64,000 bases of DNA from Phenylobacterium deserti (GCA_945883235.1 CAMCXF010000007.1:62001-126000); one strand, 5' to 3'; shown: positions 50,278-60,453, counted from the first letter of the stretch. Made by a program: numbers and translations. Notes: a model not told the origin generated them from the sequence alone.

Positions 50278-51306
50278 ATGAGCGTTCTGCACCTTTTGGG
50301 AACGGCCGGCGAGGGCGGGGCGGAGACCTACTTCGTCGACCTCGTTCAGGCGTTGAACCGGACGGGCCTGACCGGGGCCTGCGCCCTGCGCGGCAATACG
50401 GCCCGTGAGGCGCTTTTGAAGCAGGCGGGCGTGGCGGTGAAGGTCCTGCGCTTCGGCGGCCCCATCGATATTTTGACGCGACCTGCTGTTCGCCATTTCG
50501 CCCGAATTATGGATACCCGGGTCGCCGTCGCCTGGATGAACCGGGCCGCGCGACACACTCCGTCAGGTCCCTGGGCGCGGGTCGGTCGACTGGGCGGCTA
50601 CTATAATCTAAAATATTACAAGGGCTTCGACCATCTCGTTGCCAATACAGAAGATATCGCCGACTGGATCGTTGGCCAAGGCTGGCCGGCGGGCAAGGTC
50701 TCCTGCATCCCTAATTTTGCCGCCACGCCGCAGAATGGGATCGCCGTGGACCGCGACAGCCTGGCCACGCCCGCCGGTGCTCCACTGCTCTTGGCCATGG
50801 GGCGACTGCACGAAAACAAGGCCCACGACATCAGCCTGCAGGCTCTGGTCCAGATCCCTGATGCCTACCTCTGGATCGCCGGCGTGGGACCTATGGAGGG
50901 AAAGCTGCGGGGGCTGGCCGAGGCCCTGGGCGTCGCCGATCGGGTCCGGTTCCTGGGCTGGCGGACGGACACCTCGGCGCTCTATCGCACGGCAGACGTC
51001 TGCGTGTTCCCGTCCCGCTACGAGCCGCTGGGCAATGTGGTGATCCAGGCCTGGGCGCATGGCCTGCCCGTGGTTGCCGCTGCCAGTCAGGGGCCGGGCG
51101 CGCTGATCCGGGAAGGCGATGATGGCTTGCTGGTGCCCATAGACGACGCCGAAGCGCTGGCCGGTGGGGTACAACGACTGCTGTCCGACCCCGCGTTGCG
51201 CAAGCGAATGGCCGCTGCGGGCACGGCACGGGTGGCCGCCGAATTCTCCGAGGCCGCCGTTGTGGACCAGTGGAAGAGCTTGTTCGCAGACTTCGGCGCC
51301 GCCTGA
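50278..51306 (+). CDS. Glycosyltransferase family 4
   Basis: A GT4 (GT-B fold) glycosyltransferase of 342 residues. The N-terminus VLHLLGTAGEGGAETYFVDL is the Gly-rich acceptor-side loop; the donor side has LLLAMGRLHENKAHDISLQA, VRFLGWRTDTSALYRTADVC and PSRYEPLGNVVIQAWAHGLP. The usual E-x7-E motif reads E-x7-Q here. Probable role in capsule, LPS or exopolysaccharide assembly; sugar unknown. It shares one coupled stop/start (TGATG) with the asparagine synthase, hinting at a shared polysaccharide role. Confidence 0.9.
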   Translation: MSVLHLLGTAGEGGAETYFVDLVQALNRTGLTGACALRGNTAREALLKQAGVAVKVLRFGGPIDILTRPAVRHFARIMDTRVAVAWMNRAARHTPSGPWARVGRLGGYYNLKYYKGFDHLVANTEDIADWIVGQGWPAGKVSCIPNFAATPQNGIAVDRDSLATPAGAPLLLAMGRLHENKAHDISLQALVQIPDAYLWIAGVGPMEGKLRGLAEALGVADRVRFLGWRTDTSALYRTADVCVFPSRYEPLGNVVIQAWAHGLPVVAAASQGPGALIREGDDGLLVPIDDAEALAGGVQRLLSDPALRKRMAAAGTARVAAEFSEAAVVDQWKSLFADFGAA

Positions 51307-53096
51307 TGTGCGCCATCGCAGGCCAGCTGGGCGGCTCGGGCGTCGCCGTCGACCCCATGATCCGTGCGCTGCGCCACCGGGGTCCGGACGGTCTCCGGAC
51401 GGAACAACTCCCGGGCGCCACCCTGGCCCACGCCCGTCTCTCGATCATCGACCTGGAAGGCGGCTGGCAGCCTCTGCATGCCGCAGGCGGCTCCGTCGTC
51501 GGTAATGGCGAGATCTACAACTACGTCGAACTGGCCCACGACCACGATCTGACCGACCAGTTGGCCACTGGCTCCGACTTTGAGCCCTTGCTCCATCTCT
51601 ATGCCCGCGAAGGTGAGCGCGCATTCCAGCGCCTGCGGGGCATGTATGCCCTGTGCCTGATCGGCCCTGATGGAAAGGCATGGCTGGCCCGAGACCCCTT
51701 CGGGATCAAGCCGCTCTACATCATGGAGCATGACGCCGGGCTGGCGTTTGCGTCAGAACCACACGCTTTCTTTGCCGCCGGTCTGATGCAGCGGGTCCTC
51801 GACGACTGCGCGGCCCGCGAACTGCTCGAGTTGAACTATGTGCTCGGCGAGCGGACTCCCTATCAGGGTCTCCGCCGCGTCGCGCCAGGCGAGGTGTTGG
51901 AAGTCCGCGATGGGCGGATTGTATCGAGCCATCGAAGATCGCCCTTCCCTCCCTTAATGGGGAGGGACAGCTCGCCGAAAGCGAGCAGGGTGGAGGGTTC
52001 GCGATCAATTCCCGCGCCTGGTCGCGACCTCCCCACCTTGCCCGCTTCGCGGGCTGTCCCTCCCCATGAAGGGGAGGGAAAAGACTTGCTCACCCGCCTC
52101 GACGCGGTCCTCGAAGACAGCGTGCGCGTCCACCAGCGCGCCGACGTCCCCTATGGCCTGTTCCTGTCCGGCGGGATCGACAGTGCGGCCATCGCCACGA
52201 TCATGGCCAGGCTGAACACCCGGCCGGTCACCGCCTTCACCTGCGGTTTCGACGCCCCCGGCGCCAAGGACGAGCGCGCCCAGGCCGAAAAAGTCGCCCG
52301 GGCGCTCAACCTCGACTGGCGCGAGACCAGCTTCGGCGAGGCCGACTTCTGGCGCATCCTGCCGGAAGTCGCCTGGTCGCTGGATGACCCGACCGCGGAC
52401 TACGCAATCCTGCCCACCTACAAGCTCGCCGAAGCCGCCAAGGGCACGCTCACCGTTGTCCTGACCGGCGAAGGCGGCGACGAACTGTTCGGCGGCTATG
52501 GCCGCTACCGCCGCGCCTTGCGACCCGCCTGGCTCGGGGGCCGGCCCGCCGAACCCCGCGGCACGAGCCCGCAAATGCTGGCCGCCTGGCGCGACGCCGC
52601 CCGCGCACCCCGGGGCGCCACACCGCTGCAGGCCGCCCAGTGGGCCGACATCGCCACGTGGTTGCCCAATGACCTGTTGCTGAAGCTCGACCGATGCCTG
52701 ATGGCCCACGGCCTGGAGGGTCGCACGCCCTTCCTTGATCCTGAGGTCGCCGCCTTTGCCTGGGCTTTGCCCGACCGGCTCAAGGTAAGCGGCGGCTACG
52801 GCAAATGGATCCTGCGCAAGTGGCTGGAGCGCACCTGCCCCGCGGCAGAGCCCTGGGCGAAGAAGCAGGGTTTCACCGTACCCGTGGATACCTGGATCGC
52901 GCCACGAGCCGCCGACATTGCTGGGAACCTCGGCAAGGTAGCGGCCGTCAGCCGCCTGCTGGGCGACGAAGCTGCCGCCCGGATGCAGACGCCGGGCGCA
53001 GGACGCTGGCCGCTGTTGTTCTTCGCAGTCTGGTCGTTGATCCACCTGGAGGGGGCGACACCGAGGGAGGCACTGGCGGCGGTTTGTCCGGGCTGA
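51306..53096 (+). CDS. asnB: Asparagine synthase (glutamine-hydrolysing) with in-frame palindromic insert
   Basis: AsnB-type enzyme, 596 residues: an N-terminal glutaminase domain with Cys2 (MCAIAG), RHRGPDG and NGEIYNY, and a C-terminal synthetase domain with the PP-loop LFLSGGIDSAAIATIMAR and LTGEGGDELFGGYGRYRR. Between them residues 214-258 (SPFPPLMG..HEGEGK) are encoded by a 136-bp palindromic element (51945-52080) that keeps the frame open. The surrounding linker otherwise fits the family. Starts in the GT4 stop (TGATG). Such AsnB proteins also occur in polysaccharide clusters, so asparagine may not be its only product. Confidence 0.93.
   Translation: MCAIAGQLGGSGVAVDPMIRALRHRGPDGLRTEQLPGATLAHARLSIIDLEGGWQPLHAAGGSVVGNGEIYNYVELAHDHDLTDQLATGSDFEPLLHLYAREGERAFQRLRGMYALCLIGPDGKAWLARDPFGIKPLYIMEHDAGLAFASEPHAFFAAGLMQRVLDDCAARELLELNYVLGERTPYQGLRRVAPGEVLEVRDGRIVSSHRRSPFPPLMGRDSSPKASRVEGSRSIPAPGRDLPTLPASRAVPPHEGEGKDLLTRLDAVLEDSVRVHQRADVPYGLFLSGGIDSAAIATIMARLNTRPVTAFTCGFDAPGAKDERAQAEKVARALNLDWRETSFGEADFWRILPEVAWSLDDPTADYAILPTYKLAEAAKGTLTVVLTGEGGDELFGGYGRYRRALRPAWLGGRPAEPRGTSPQMLAAWRDAARAPRGATPLQAAQWADIATWLPNDLLLKLDRCLMAHGLEGRTPFLDPEVAAFAWALPDRLKVSGGYGKWILRKWLERTCPAAEPWAKKQGFTVPVDTWIAPRAADIAGNLGKVAAVSRLLGDEAAARMQTPGAGRWPLLFFAVWSLIHLEGATPREALAAVCPG
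51945..52080. repeat. 136-bp palindromic element inserted in frame in asnB
   Basis: Terminal inverted repeats of 27 and 28 bp (51945-51971, starting TTCCCTCCC and ending GGGACAGC; 52053-52080, its inverted copy) differ at one base and one indel. Inner arms (AAGCGAGCAGGGTGGAGGG against CCTCCCCACCTTGCCCGCTT) also pair, so nearly the whole element folds on itself around ~52012. It is GC-rich and different in composition from the flanking asnB codons. No other copy is seen in the window. Confidence 0.8.
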
Positions 53097-53105
53097 CAGA
53101 CAGGC

Positions 53106-53912
53106 CTAGCTGCCGAAGATCCAGTCCCCGGTCAGGCTGGACTGCTGCACGCCCACCAACACCATCTGCGTGCCGCCGGTCAGGTCGATGACCACGTCGG
53201 AGCCGACCTGGCTGACGGTGTAGGTTCCCAGCACGAAAACCCGGTCTCCCTCGGCGCGGCTGAAGTCGGTCACCCGGTCGAGGCCAGCGCCGGAGAAGGT
53301 GTGGAATATGTCCGCGCCGGGGCCGCCGGTCAGGGTGTCCGAACCGCGATCTCCGGACACGAAATCGTTGCCGGCCCCGCCCAGGACAACGTCATTGTCC
53401 TTGCCGCCACGCACCACGTCGACGCCGTCGCCGCCCGACAGGGTTTCGTCGCCCATGTTGCCGTTCATGACGTCGAGACCGCCGCCGCCGCTCAAGCTGT
53501 CGGCCCCGGCGAAACCTTCCAGCAGGTCGTCAAGGCCTGCACTCGTCAGCACGTCAGCCCCTGCCAGGAACACCTCCAGGTCAGTGAAGTCCGGTGCCCC
53601 GGCGCCGTACGGGAGGGAGAAGTCAGTCAGAGACACCAGCGTCTGATTGTTGAGGTCGACGCGAAGGCTGGTGAACGTCCCGCCCGTTGGGAAGCCGCCC
53701 AACAGGGTGAAGGTCCCACCGAAGATCACGTCCAGGGTACCGTTGATCGATCCTGATATCGTCGCGCGGATGGCCAGCGTCGTCGCGTTCGACGTGACGA
53801 TGGTTCTCGCGCCGATCGTCAGCGAGGCGATATCGCCGTATGTAATGGTGGCTGAGCCAGGATTGAATGAAACTACGGCCACTGTCTGTTTCCCTTTGGC
53901 GCCATGAGACAT
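53106..53912 (-). CDS. RTX-type calcium-binding protein
   Basis: A 268-residue protein ending in hemolysin-type (RTX) nonapeptide repeats: GGGGLDVMNGNMGDETLSGG, then GGKDNDVVLGGAGNDFVSGD and RGSDTLTGGPGADIF, roughly residues 145-220, which bind Ca2+. The C-terminus (FSRAEGDRVFVLGTYTVSQV) is the usual RTX end domain and probable type I secretion signal; no Sec signal is present. The N-terminal 140 residues form a Thr/Ser/Gly-rich beta region of unknown role. ATG 53912 is used; TTG 53933 is possible. No type I exporter is nearby. Confidence 0.87.
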   Translation of the reverse strand: MSHGAKGKQTVAVVSFNPGSATITYGDIASLTIGARTIVTSNATTLAIRATISGSINGTLDVIFGGTFTLLGGFPTGGTFTSLRVDLNNQTLVSLTDFSLPYGAGAPDFTDLEVFLAGADVLTSAGLDDLLEGFAGADSLSGGGGLDVMNGNMGDETLSGGDGVDVVRGGKDNDVVLGGAGNDFVSGDRGSDTLTGGPGADIFHTFSGAGLDRVTDFSRAEGDRVFVLGTYTVSQVGSDVVIDLTGGTQMVLVGVQQSSLTGDWIFGS

Positions 53913-54021
53913 CACGTTGGCCGTCGGCGGCAACGCACCGAGAAAAGCGGCGCGAAGTGGTCAACAACCTTCAATGCAGCGCTGACGCGGCACGCGCCTC
54001 CCCCATTTGGGGGCGTCGCAC

Positions 54022-54054
54022 GCATGCTGACCCATGCTGACAGTCTCCTGTCAG
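54022..54054. other. Direct repeat and hairpin upstream of uvrB
   Basis: CATGCTGAC occurs twice (from 54023 and 54033), and CTGACAG-TCTC-CTGTCAG (54037-54054) is a perfect 7-bp hairpin. It lies 46 bases before the uvrB start. No GTTC-N7-GTTC SOS box was seen in this divergent region. It may be an operator or 5'-leader structure. Confidence 0.35.
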
Positions 54055-54099
54055 CAGCCCCATGCGCAGATGTAGCGGTCTCAGCCGGGAGCGCCTAAG

Positions 54100-56346
54100 T
54101 TGGACATCATGCCTCGCACCGCCGAACCTGCGGGCGTTTCGGATATGTCCGCGACGTTCGACTATGACGAAAACACCATGCCCATGCTCTGGAAGCCGCA
54201 CCGCCCGGTGCGCCCGGACAAGAGCGAGGGTGGGCGGCCGTTCAAGCTGGTATCGGCCTATGACCCGGCCGGCGACCAACCCACCGCGATCCGGGAATTG
54301 GTCGGTGGCATTGGCGGCGGTGAACGCGATCAGGTGCTGCTGGGGGTCACTGGCTCCGGCAAGACCTTCACCATGGCCAAGATCATCGAGGAGACCCAAC
54401 GACCGGCTCTGATCCTGGCGCCCAACAAGACTCTGGCCGCCCAGCTCTACAGCGAATTCAAGAGCTTCTTTCCCGAGAACGCCGTCGAGTTCTTCGTCTC
54501 CTACTACGACTACTACCAGCCCGAGGCCTACGTCCCCCGGACCGACACCTACATCGAGAAGGACTCATCCATAAACGAGCAGATCGACCGGATGCGCCAC
54601 TCCGCGACCCGGGCGATTCTGGAGCGCGATGACGTCATCGTCGTGGCCTCGGTGTCCTGCATCTACGGCATCGGTTCCGTAGAAACCTATTCGGCCATGA
54701 CCTTCTCGCTGAAACCGGGCGACCGGGTCGATGAGAAGAAGCTGATGGGGGACCTGGTGGCCCTTCAATACAAACGCAATGATGCGGCCTTCGAGCGTGG
54801 AACGTTCCGACGGCGCGGCGACACGCTGGAGATCTATCCCGCCCACTACGAGGATCGCGCCTGGCGCATCAGCCTGTTCGGCGACGAGGTCGAGGCCATC
54901 ACCGAGTTTGACCCGCTGACTGGCCGGAAGTCCGCAGATCTCCAGGGCATAAAGATATACGCCAACAGCCACTATGTGACGCCGCGTCCGACGCTGCGGC
55001 AGGCGGTCAACCTGATCAAGTCGGAGCTCAAGGAACGGCTCGACTGGATGGTGGCCAACGGCAAGCTGCTGGAAGCGCAACGGCTCGAACAACGCACCAC
55101 CTTCGACATCGAGATGATCGAGGCCACCGGCTCCTGCGCCGGAATCGAGAACTACAGCCGCTACCTTACCGGCCGCCGCACGGGCGAGCCGCCGCCGACC
55201 TTCTTCGAATACATCCCCGACAACGCCCTGCTGTTCGTGGACGAGAGCCACCAGACCGTGCCCCAGATCGGCGGCATGTACCGGGGTGACTATCGCCGCA
55301 AATTCACCCTGGCGGAGTACGGCTTCCGCCTGCCGTCGTGCATCGACAACCGCCCGCTCAAGTTCGAGGAATTTGACGCCATGCGGCCGGACAGCGTGTT
55401 CGTCTCCGCCACCCCCGGCCCTTGGGAAATGGAACGCACCGGCGGCGTGTTTGCCGAACAGGTGATCCGCCCCACCGGCCTGATCGACCCGCCGGTGGAG
55501 ATCAAGCCGGTCCACAAGGACGGCTTCAGCCAGGTGGACGACGTGATCGATCAGGTCCGTCAGGTGGCCGCCCAGGGCTATCGGTCCCTGATCACGGTGC
55601 TGACCAAGAAGATGGCCGAAGACCTGACGGAGTACATGCATGAACAGGGCCTGCGGGTGCGTTACATGCACTCCGACGTGGACACCCTGGAGCGGATCGA
55701 AATCATCCGAGACCTGCGGCTGGGTGCCTTTGACGCCCTGGTGGGGATCAACCTGCTGCGCGAGGGCCTCGATATCCCCGAGTGTGGGCTCGTGGCCATC
55801 CTGGACGCCGACAAGGAGGGGTTCCTGCGCTCGGAGACCTCACTCATTCAAACCATCGGCCGGGCAGCCAGAAACATCGACGGCCGGGTGATCCTCTACG
55901 CTGACCGCATCACCGGCTCGATGGAGCGCGCCATGGCCGAAACCTCGCGTCGCCGCGAGAAGCAGGAAGCCTACAACCTCGAGCACGGCATCACCCCGGC
56001 CAGCATCAAGTCGTCGATCAAGGACATCCTGGCCTCGCCGTACGAGAAGGACCGGGTCACCGTGCCGGTCGGCGTCGCCGAGGACGGCAAACCCTTCATG
56101 GGCGACAACTTCAAGACCACGCTGAAGGACCTCGAAGCCCGCATGCGCGAGGCTGCAGCGAACCTGGAATTCGAGACAGCCGGCCGTCTGCGCGACGAGA
56201 TCAAGCGCCTGAAGATGCTGGACCTGGAATTCGCCAACGAGATGCTGACCCCCGCCGGCGAAACCGCCGACCGGGGCGCGGTAAAACGCGTGAAGGCCGA
56301 AGCGCGGGCCGAGGCTGCGGAGCGGTTCCGAAAGGGGCGGCTTTAG
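54100..56346 (+). CDS. uvrB: Excinuclease ABC subunit B
   Basis: UvrB, the damage-verification helicase of nucleotide excision repair, 748 residues. The Walker A is [16 protein letters not shown], the beta-hairpin [12 protein letters not shown], motif [12 protein letters not shown] and motif [22 protein letters not shown]. The C-terminal UVR domain [20 protein letters not shown] binds UvrC. An N-terminal extension of about 45 residues precedes the core, as in Caulobacter-like forms. TTG 54100 is taken because GGGAG lies eight bases upstream; ATG 54109 is the alternative. Confidence 0.95.
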   Translation: MDIMPRTAEPAGVSDMSATFDYDENTMPMLWKPHRPVRPDKSEGGRPFKLVSAYDPAGDQPTAIRELVGGIGGGERDQVLLGVTGSGKTFTMAKIIEETQRPALILAPNKTLAAQLYSEFKSFFPENAVEFFVSYYDYYQPEAYVPRTDTYIEKDSSINEQIDRMRHSATRAILERDDVIVVASVSCIYGIGSVETYSAMTFSLKPGDRVDEKKLMGDLVALQYKRNDAAFERGTFRRRGDTLEIYPAHYEDRAWRISLFGDEVEAITEFDPLTGRKSADLQGIKIYANSHYVTPRPTLRQAVNLIKSELKERLDWMVANGKLLEAQRLEQRTTFDIEMIEATGSCAGIENYSRYLTGRRTGEPPPTFFEYIPDNALLFVDESHQTVPQIGGMYRGDYRRKFTLAEYGFRLPSCIDNRPLKFEEFDAMRPDSVFVSATPGPWEMERTGGVFAEQVIRPTGLIDPPVEIKPVHKDGFSQVDDVIDQVRQVAAQGYRSLITVLTKKMAEDLTEYMHEQGLRVRYMHSDVDTLERIEIIRDLRLGAFDALVGINLLREGLDIPECGLVAILDADKEGFLRSETSLIQTIGRAARNIDGRVILYADRITGSMERAMAETSRRREKQEAYNLEHGITPASIKSSIKDILASPYEKDRVTVPVGVAEDGKPFMGDNFKTTLKDLEARMREAAANLEFETAGRLRDEIKRLKMLDLEFANEMLTPAGETADRGAVKRVKAEARAEAAERFRKGRL

Positions 56347-57125
56347 TCGAACACCTCGCCCAGCCGCTGCGGAGCCCCCACCAGCCGCAGATACATCACT
56401 GCGTTCAACGCCGCACTCAGGGCCGCCATCGCCATGGCCATCAGCTGGGCTGCAATCCGGGCCCCGGCGGTCAGCTCGCCCTCGGCCCCGCCGAACGCGC
56501 TTACGGCGATTATTCCGACCATCACAACGGGCAGGCTGAGCAGCAGTGACGCCAGGATGTAGGGCACGAGTTGCCCCCGCATCCGTCCCCAAGACCCCGC
56601 AGGCGTCGCCCCGGGATCACCCACCAGCCAGGCCATTGGCAGCAACATCAGCCGGGTCAGCACAATCGCCCCGCCCACGCCACCGATCGCCACCAGCGCG
56701 AACCTCGGCAACAGCTGGGCTGGCGCTGCTGTGGGCGCGCCCTGGATCACACTCATCATCACGTTCGCCATCAGGGTGACCGCGGCGGTCCAGACCACGA
56801 AGCCGACAAACCCGGCACCCAGCCCACGTGGCCCCCGCCCCGTCAGCAGGATATGCAGAACAACCCCCACCACCGACGACGTCATCAACGACAGCACCGC
56901 CAGATAGCCCCAGGTCGACGCCGTAAACTGAGGCCCGTCCAGCGGCACGCCCATCTGTCGCGCGACCAGATCCATACCCAGACTGATGACCGCCAACACC
57001 GCCAGGATCGGCCAGATCGTCCGCGGTGCCGCCCGCAGCAGCTTGACCGCGGCCATGGCCAGCGGCCCTTGTCCTATCTCTGCAGGAGGGTGCCATGGGG
57101 CGTTTGACGAGGATGGGTCGCTCAT
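56343..57125 (-). CDS. Six-helix hypothetical membrane protein
   Basis: A 260-residue integral membrane protein with an N-terminal cytoplasmic segment and about six helices, e.g. [40 protein letters not shown] and [20 protein letters not shown]. The layout is like YIP1/DUF2189-type proteins but I cannot assign it firmly. It converges on uvrB with a 4-bp overlap. Start GTTTCC-like context without a strong ribosome site; the frame is clear from length and composition. Confidence 0.72.
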   Translation of the reverse strand: MSDPSSSNAPWHPPAEIGQGPLAMAAVKLLRAAPRTIWPILAVLAVISLGMDLVARQMGVPLDGPQFTASTWGYLAVLSLMTSSVVGVVLHILLTGRGPRGLGAGFVGFVVWTAAVTLMANVMMSVIQGAPTAAPAQLLPRFALVAIGGVGGAIVLTRLMLLPMAWLVGDPGATPAGSWGRMRGQLVPYILASLLLSLPVVMVGIIAVSAFGGAEGELTAGARIAAQLMAMAMAALSAALNAVMYLRLVGAPQRLGEVFD

Positions 57126-57367
57126 CGCGTTTCCCTACGACGGGTCGCGGGCGCGCGCCAGACCTCGCCCCGCCCCCTTAACCAAACACCGTGTCCGCCG
57201 CGCCGCGCCGTCCACATGAACAGCCTTAACTGGCGCCGTTCATGCGGCGGACAGGCAACCTGTGTTGTTTCGGGGCGTATCTTGAGACAGCGCGGCAGGG
57301 CTCGAAGTGGACCATTCCGGACCACAGGCCCGCAAGCGAACTGGTTAGAGACTTGAGGATCATTAGG

Positions 57368-57655
57368 ATGTCACCGACGCTCAGCGTGGTTACGGACAAC
57401 AACCTGAAGACCGCTTTCCCGATGGCCGAAACCGTGGCCCAGAAGGTCCGCCGCTTACAGGCCGAGGCCCGCCAACTGGCCAAGGATCACGTCAAGGCGT
57501 TCACCGAGGCCATGACCGACCTGGAGCATCTTGCCGCCGAAATCGCCGACGGCGGCGAGGCCTATTCCCCCGGCATCCGCGACATCGCGCGACGCCTGGC
57601 CGAAGACCTCGACAGCCGCGCCCAGACCGTGGAAGCGATCTCCGCGCGAGGATGA
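57368..57655 (+). CDS. Small helical hypothetical protein (95 residues)
   Basis: A 95-residue, mostly helical soluble protein. TVAQKVRRLQAEARQLAKDH and VKAFTEAMTDLEHLAAEIAD read as amphipathic, possibly coiled-coil helices; a Gly-rich turn GGEAYSPGIRD follows. ATG 57368 has GAGG upstream; the longer frame is unlikely. The 240-bp gap before it shows no other gene. Function unknown. I believe similar proteins exist in Caulobacterales but could not check. Confidence 0.68.
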   Translation: MSPTLSVVTDNNLKTAFPMAETVAQKVRRLQAEARQLAKDHVKAFTEAMTDLEHLAAEIADGGEAYSPGIRDIARRLAEDLDSRAQTVEAISARG

Positions 57656-57783
57656 GCTGATCCTGAACTACGGACGCGAGACACTTGACGAACCCCTGCG
57701 GCTTGGTGCTGCTACACGTTTTCTTCCAATGAGTTCGTCATTTCGATGCGCGCGCGGCTAACTGGCGTCCTGAGTCCTGGAGT

Positions 57784-59511
57784 TTGGCGTCCGCGCCAGA
57801 GAACTGCCCCAAGCAACGGACCCCGAGCTTGAACGGCCCTCCGGGTGTTCAGGACGGTTTTGCGCGGTCCGCCGGGCGGCAACTGCTGTTGATCGCGGTT
57901 GTCTCGGTTGTCGGCATAGCTTTGCTGATGTTCGGACTATCCTGGCTATCCGGCGGGGCCCGGATCAGCAAAGGCATTGATGCGGCGACCGGGACCGTCA
58001 CGCTGGCGCTGGCTGACGAGCCGCCGCAACTCGACAGCACCCGCAGCACCGACACCATCAGCGGAATGGTGCTGGGACACGTTACCGAGGGCCTGATCCG
58101 GAACGGCGATGGCGGCAAGCTGCTACCGGGCGTCGCGGAACGTTGGGAGATTACAGAGACCGGCGCGACCTTCTGGCTTCGCCCCGACGCGCGCTGGAGC
58201 GACGGCAAGCCTGTCACAGCGCATGACTTCGTGTTCGCCTGGCGCAAGACCGTCGATCCCAAAACGGCCAGCGAGTACGCCACCATCTTCTTCGCCATCA
58301 GGAACGCCGAGGCCATAAACAAGGGCCAGATGCCGCTGACCAGCCTTGGTGTTCAGGCTCTGGGGGACCACGTTCTGCGGGTCGAGCTGATCCGACCCAT
58401 TCCCTATTTCGACAAGCTGATGGTCTTCAAATCCTTCAATCCCATTCGGGAAGACTTCTTCAACGCCACCAACGGTCGCTATGGCGCGGACGCCGACACG
58501 CTGCTGTACAACGGCCCGTTCAAGATCACGCGCTGGGTGCATGGCGCGCATCTTCGAATGGAGAAGAACGAGACCTACTGGGACAAGGCGCGCGTGAAGG
58601 TCAATGTCCTCGACTTCCCCTATTTCAGCAGCGACCCCAACGCGTTGATCAACCTCTACAAGGACGGGAAAATTGCCGTCGCGGGCCTGAACCAGGAGAA
58701 CCTCAATGAGGCCTTGGTGAAGCGGTGGCAGATCAACCGCTTCCAGCGGGGCTCGGTCGCCTACATGGAATTCAACCATCGCAAGGGCCGCCCCACTGCC
58801 AACCTCCACCTGCGCAAGGCCATCCAGCTGGTGGTCGACCCTGATGAGGTGGTCTACCGGGTTATCAAACTGCCGGGCAATCTGCCGGGGCGGTCGTTGT
58901 TCCCGGTCTGGCTGGATGGGGTAGAGGGCAAGTTCCGGGAAGAGTACCCGGCCAAAAAGATCGTGCCTGATCCCATCGAAGCGCGCCGCCAGCTGGCCCT
59001 CGCCAAGAAGGAACTTGGACTGAACAAAATTCCGCCTCTGACCATGTTGTCGGACGACGGAGCGCTGGGTGACAAGTTGACCGAGTATTTTCAGGAGACG
59101 CTCCGGCGCGAGCTCGGCCTCGAGATTCGTATCGACAAGCAGATTTTCAAACAGCGGCTGGCCAAGATGACGGCCGGTGACTTTGACGTCGTGCTGGCGG
59201 GCTGGAATCCGGATTATCCTGATCCGCTGACGTTCGCTGACCTCTTTGCCTCGTGGAATTCCAACAACCGGGGTCGGTACAACAACCCGAAACTGGATCA
59301 GCTGGTCGCGGTGGCGCAGAATTCGACAGACGTCCAAACCCGGATGGATGCTTTCGGTGAAATCCAGCGCATTCTGATCGAAGACCCTCCGATGGTGCCC
59401 ACCTATGAACCCGGCGTGGTCTTTGTCGTCGATCCCAGGCTCAAGGGCGTGGTCAGGCGGGTAGCGGGTTCAGATCCGGACTACACCAACGTCAGCATCG
59501 TCGAGAAATAG
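57784..59511 (+). CDS. oppA: Oligopeptide-type ABC transporter, substrate-binding protein
   Basis: A family 5 solute-binding protein (575 residues; OppA/DppA type). Instead of a lipobox it has an uncleaved-looking N-terminal helix LLLIAVVSVVGIALLMFGLS, so it may be membrane-tethered. The binding domain has VTLALADEPPQLDSTRSTDT, LLPGVAERWEITETGATFWL, RPDARWSDGKPVTAHDFVFA and GWNPDYPDPLTFADLF, all typical. Peptides are the usual ligands of this family. The start is uncertain: TTG 57784 is used, TTG 57829 is possible. First gene of a five-gene importer operon. Confidence 0.9.
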   Translation: MASAPENCPKQRTPSLNGPPGVQDGFARSAGRQLLLIAVVSVVGIALLMFGLSWLSGGARISKGIDAATGTVTLALADEPPQLDSTRSTDTISGMVLGHVTEGLIRNGDGGKLLPGVAERWEITETGATFWLRPDARWSDGKPVTAHDFVFAWRKTVDPKTASEYATIFFAIRNAEAINKGQMPLTSLGVQALGDHVLRVELIRPIPYFDKLMVFKSFNPIREDFFNATNGRYGADADTLLYNGPFKITRWVHGAHLRMEKNETYWDKARVKVNVLDFPYFSSDPNALINLYKDGKIAVAGLNQENLNEALVKRWQINRFQRGSVAYMEFNHRKGRPTANLHLRKAIQLVVDPDEVVYRVIKLPGNLPGRSLFPVWLDGVEGKFREEYPAKKIVPDPIEARRQLALAKKELGLNKIPPLTMLSDDGALGDKLTEYFQETLRRELGLEIRIDKQIFKQRLAKMTAGDFDVVLAGWNPDYPDPLTFADLFASWNSNNRGRYNNPKLDQLVAVAQNSTDVQTRMDAFGEIQRILIEDPPMVPTYEPGVVFVVDPRLKGVVRRVAGSDPDYTNVSIVEK

Positions 59512-59520
59512 GCCGGAGCC

Positions 59521-60453
59521 ATGTGGCGCTATACGCTCAAGCGACTGATCCAGGGGATCATAACCGTCTGGTTTATTGCCACGGCGACATTCCTGGCCAT
59601 GCATGCCGTTCCTGGCGACCCGATGAGCGGCGACCGGGCGGTTTCGGCTGAGATCCGCAAAAACCTGGAAGCCAAATACGGCCTCGATAAGCCGCTCTCG
59701 CAGCAGTACGTCATCTACCTGGGAAACCTGGCCAGAGGTGACTTCGGAATCTCGTTCACCCAGCAGAACCGGGAGGTGAACGATATCATCAGGGAGCACT
59801 TCCCCGTTTCGGCAACGCTCGGAATTCTGGCCATTGTGTTTGCGTCCCTCGGCGGCATTCTCTGGGGTGCACTGACGGCGCTCTACCGCAACAAGCTGCC
59901 CGACATCGTGATCATGTTCTTCGTCATTCTTGGCATCTCGGTGCCGAGTTTTGTCTTTGCCGCCGTCGGACAACTGGCGTTGGTCAAGCTCAACGACCTG
60001 CTGGGGTTCTCTCTGCTGCCCGTGGCGGGCTGGGGGACGGTGTCGCACATGCTGGTCCCTTCCCTGGTGCTGGGCCTTGGGACCATGGCCTACCTGACGC
60101 GGCTGATGCGCAGCTCGATGCTGGAGATTATCAACTCGGACTATCTGCGCACGGCCAGGGCTAAGGGCCTGCCGGCCACCCGGATCTTCACGCGGCACCA
60201 GCTCCGAAACGCCATCTTGCCCGTTGTCACCGTCCTGGGTCCCTCGATCGCGGGGATCACGACGGGGAGCTTCGTGGTGGAGTCGGTGTTCGCGATCCCC
60301 GGTCTGGGACGATACTTTGTCCAGGCGGTCCAGCAACTGGACTACACCGTGATCATGGGTACAACCGTGTTCTTCGGATCGTTCCTGGTGTTGATGGTGA
60401 TCATCGTGGACCTGCTTTACGGGTTCATCGATCCTAGGGTCAGGTTGGCGTAG
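59521..60453 (+). CDS. oppB: Oligopeptide ABC transporter permease (OppB type)
   Basis: A 310-residue permease with six helices. The N-terminus MWRYTLKRLIQGIITVWFIA and the binding-protein-dependent transport signature YLRTARAKGLPATRIFTRHQ followed by RNAILPVVTVLGPSIAGITT are canonical (EAA-type loop). It begins 9 bases after the substrate-binding gene. With OppC it forms the membrane channel. Length and composition are standard for OppB. Confidence 0.94.
   Translation: MWRYTLKRLIQGIITVWFIATATFLAMHAVPGDPMSGDRAVSAEIRKNLEAKYGLDKPLSQQYVIYLGNLARGDFGISFTQQNREVNDIIREHFPVSATLGILAIVFASLGGILWGALTALYRNKLPDIVIMFFVILGISVPSFVFAAVGQLALVKLNDLLGFSLLPVAGWGTVSHMLVPSLVLGLGTMAYLTRLMRSSMLEIINSDYLRTARAKGLPATRIFTRHQLRNAILPVVTVLGPSIAGITTGSFVVESVFAIPGLGRYFVQAVQQLDYTVIMGTTVFFGSFLVLMVIIVDLLYGFIDPRVRLA

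Noticed and set aside
54000-54110. SOS box upstream of uvrB
   Set aside because: I looked for GTTC-N7-GTTC on both strands in the divergent region and found none; only a hairpin and a direct repeat are present.
54565-55671. Long minus-strand frame opposite uvrB
   Set aside because: It is antisense to conserved UvrB motifs and shows typical shadow composition.
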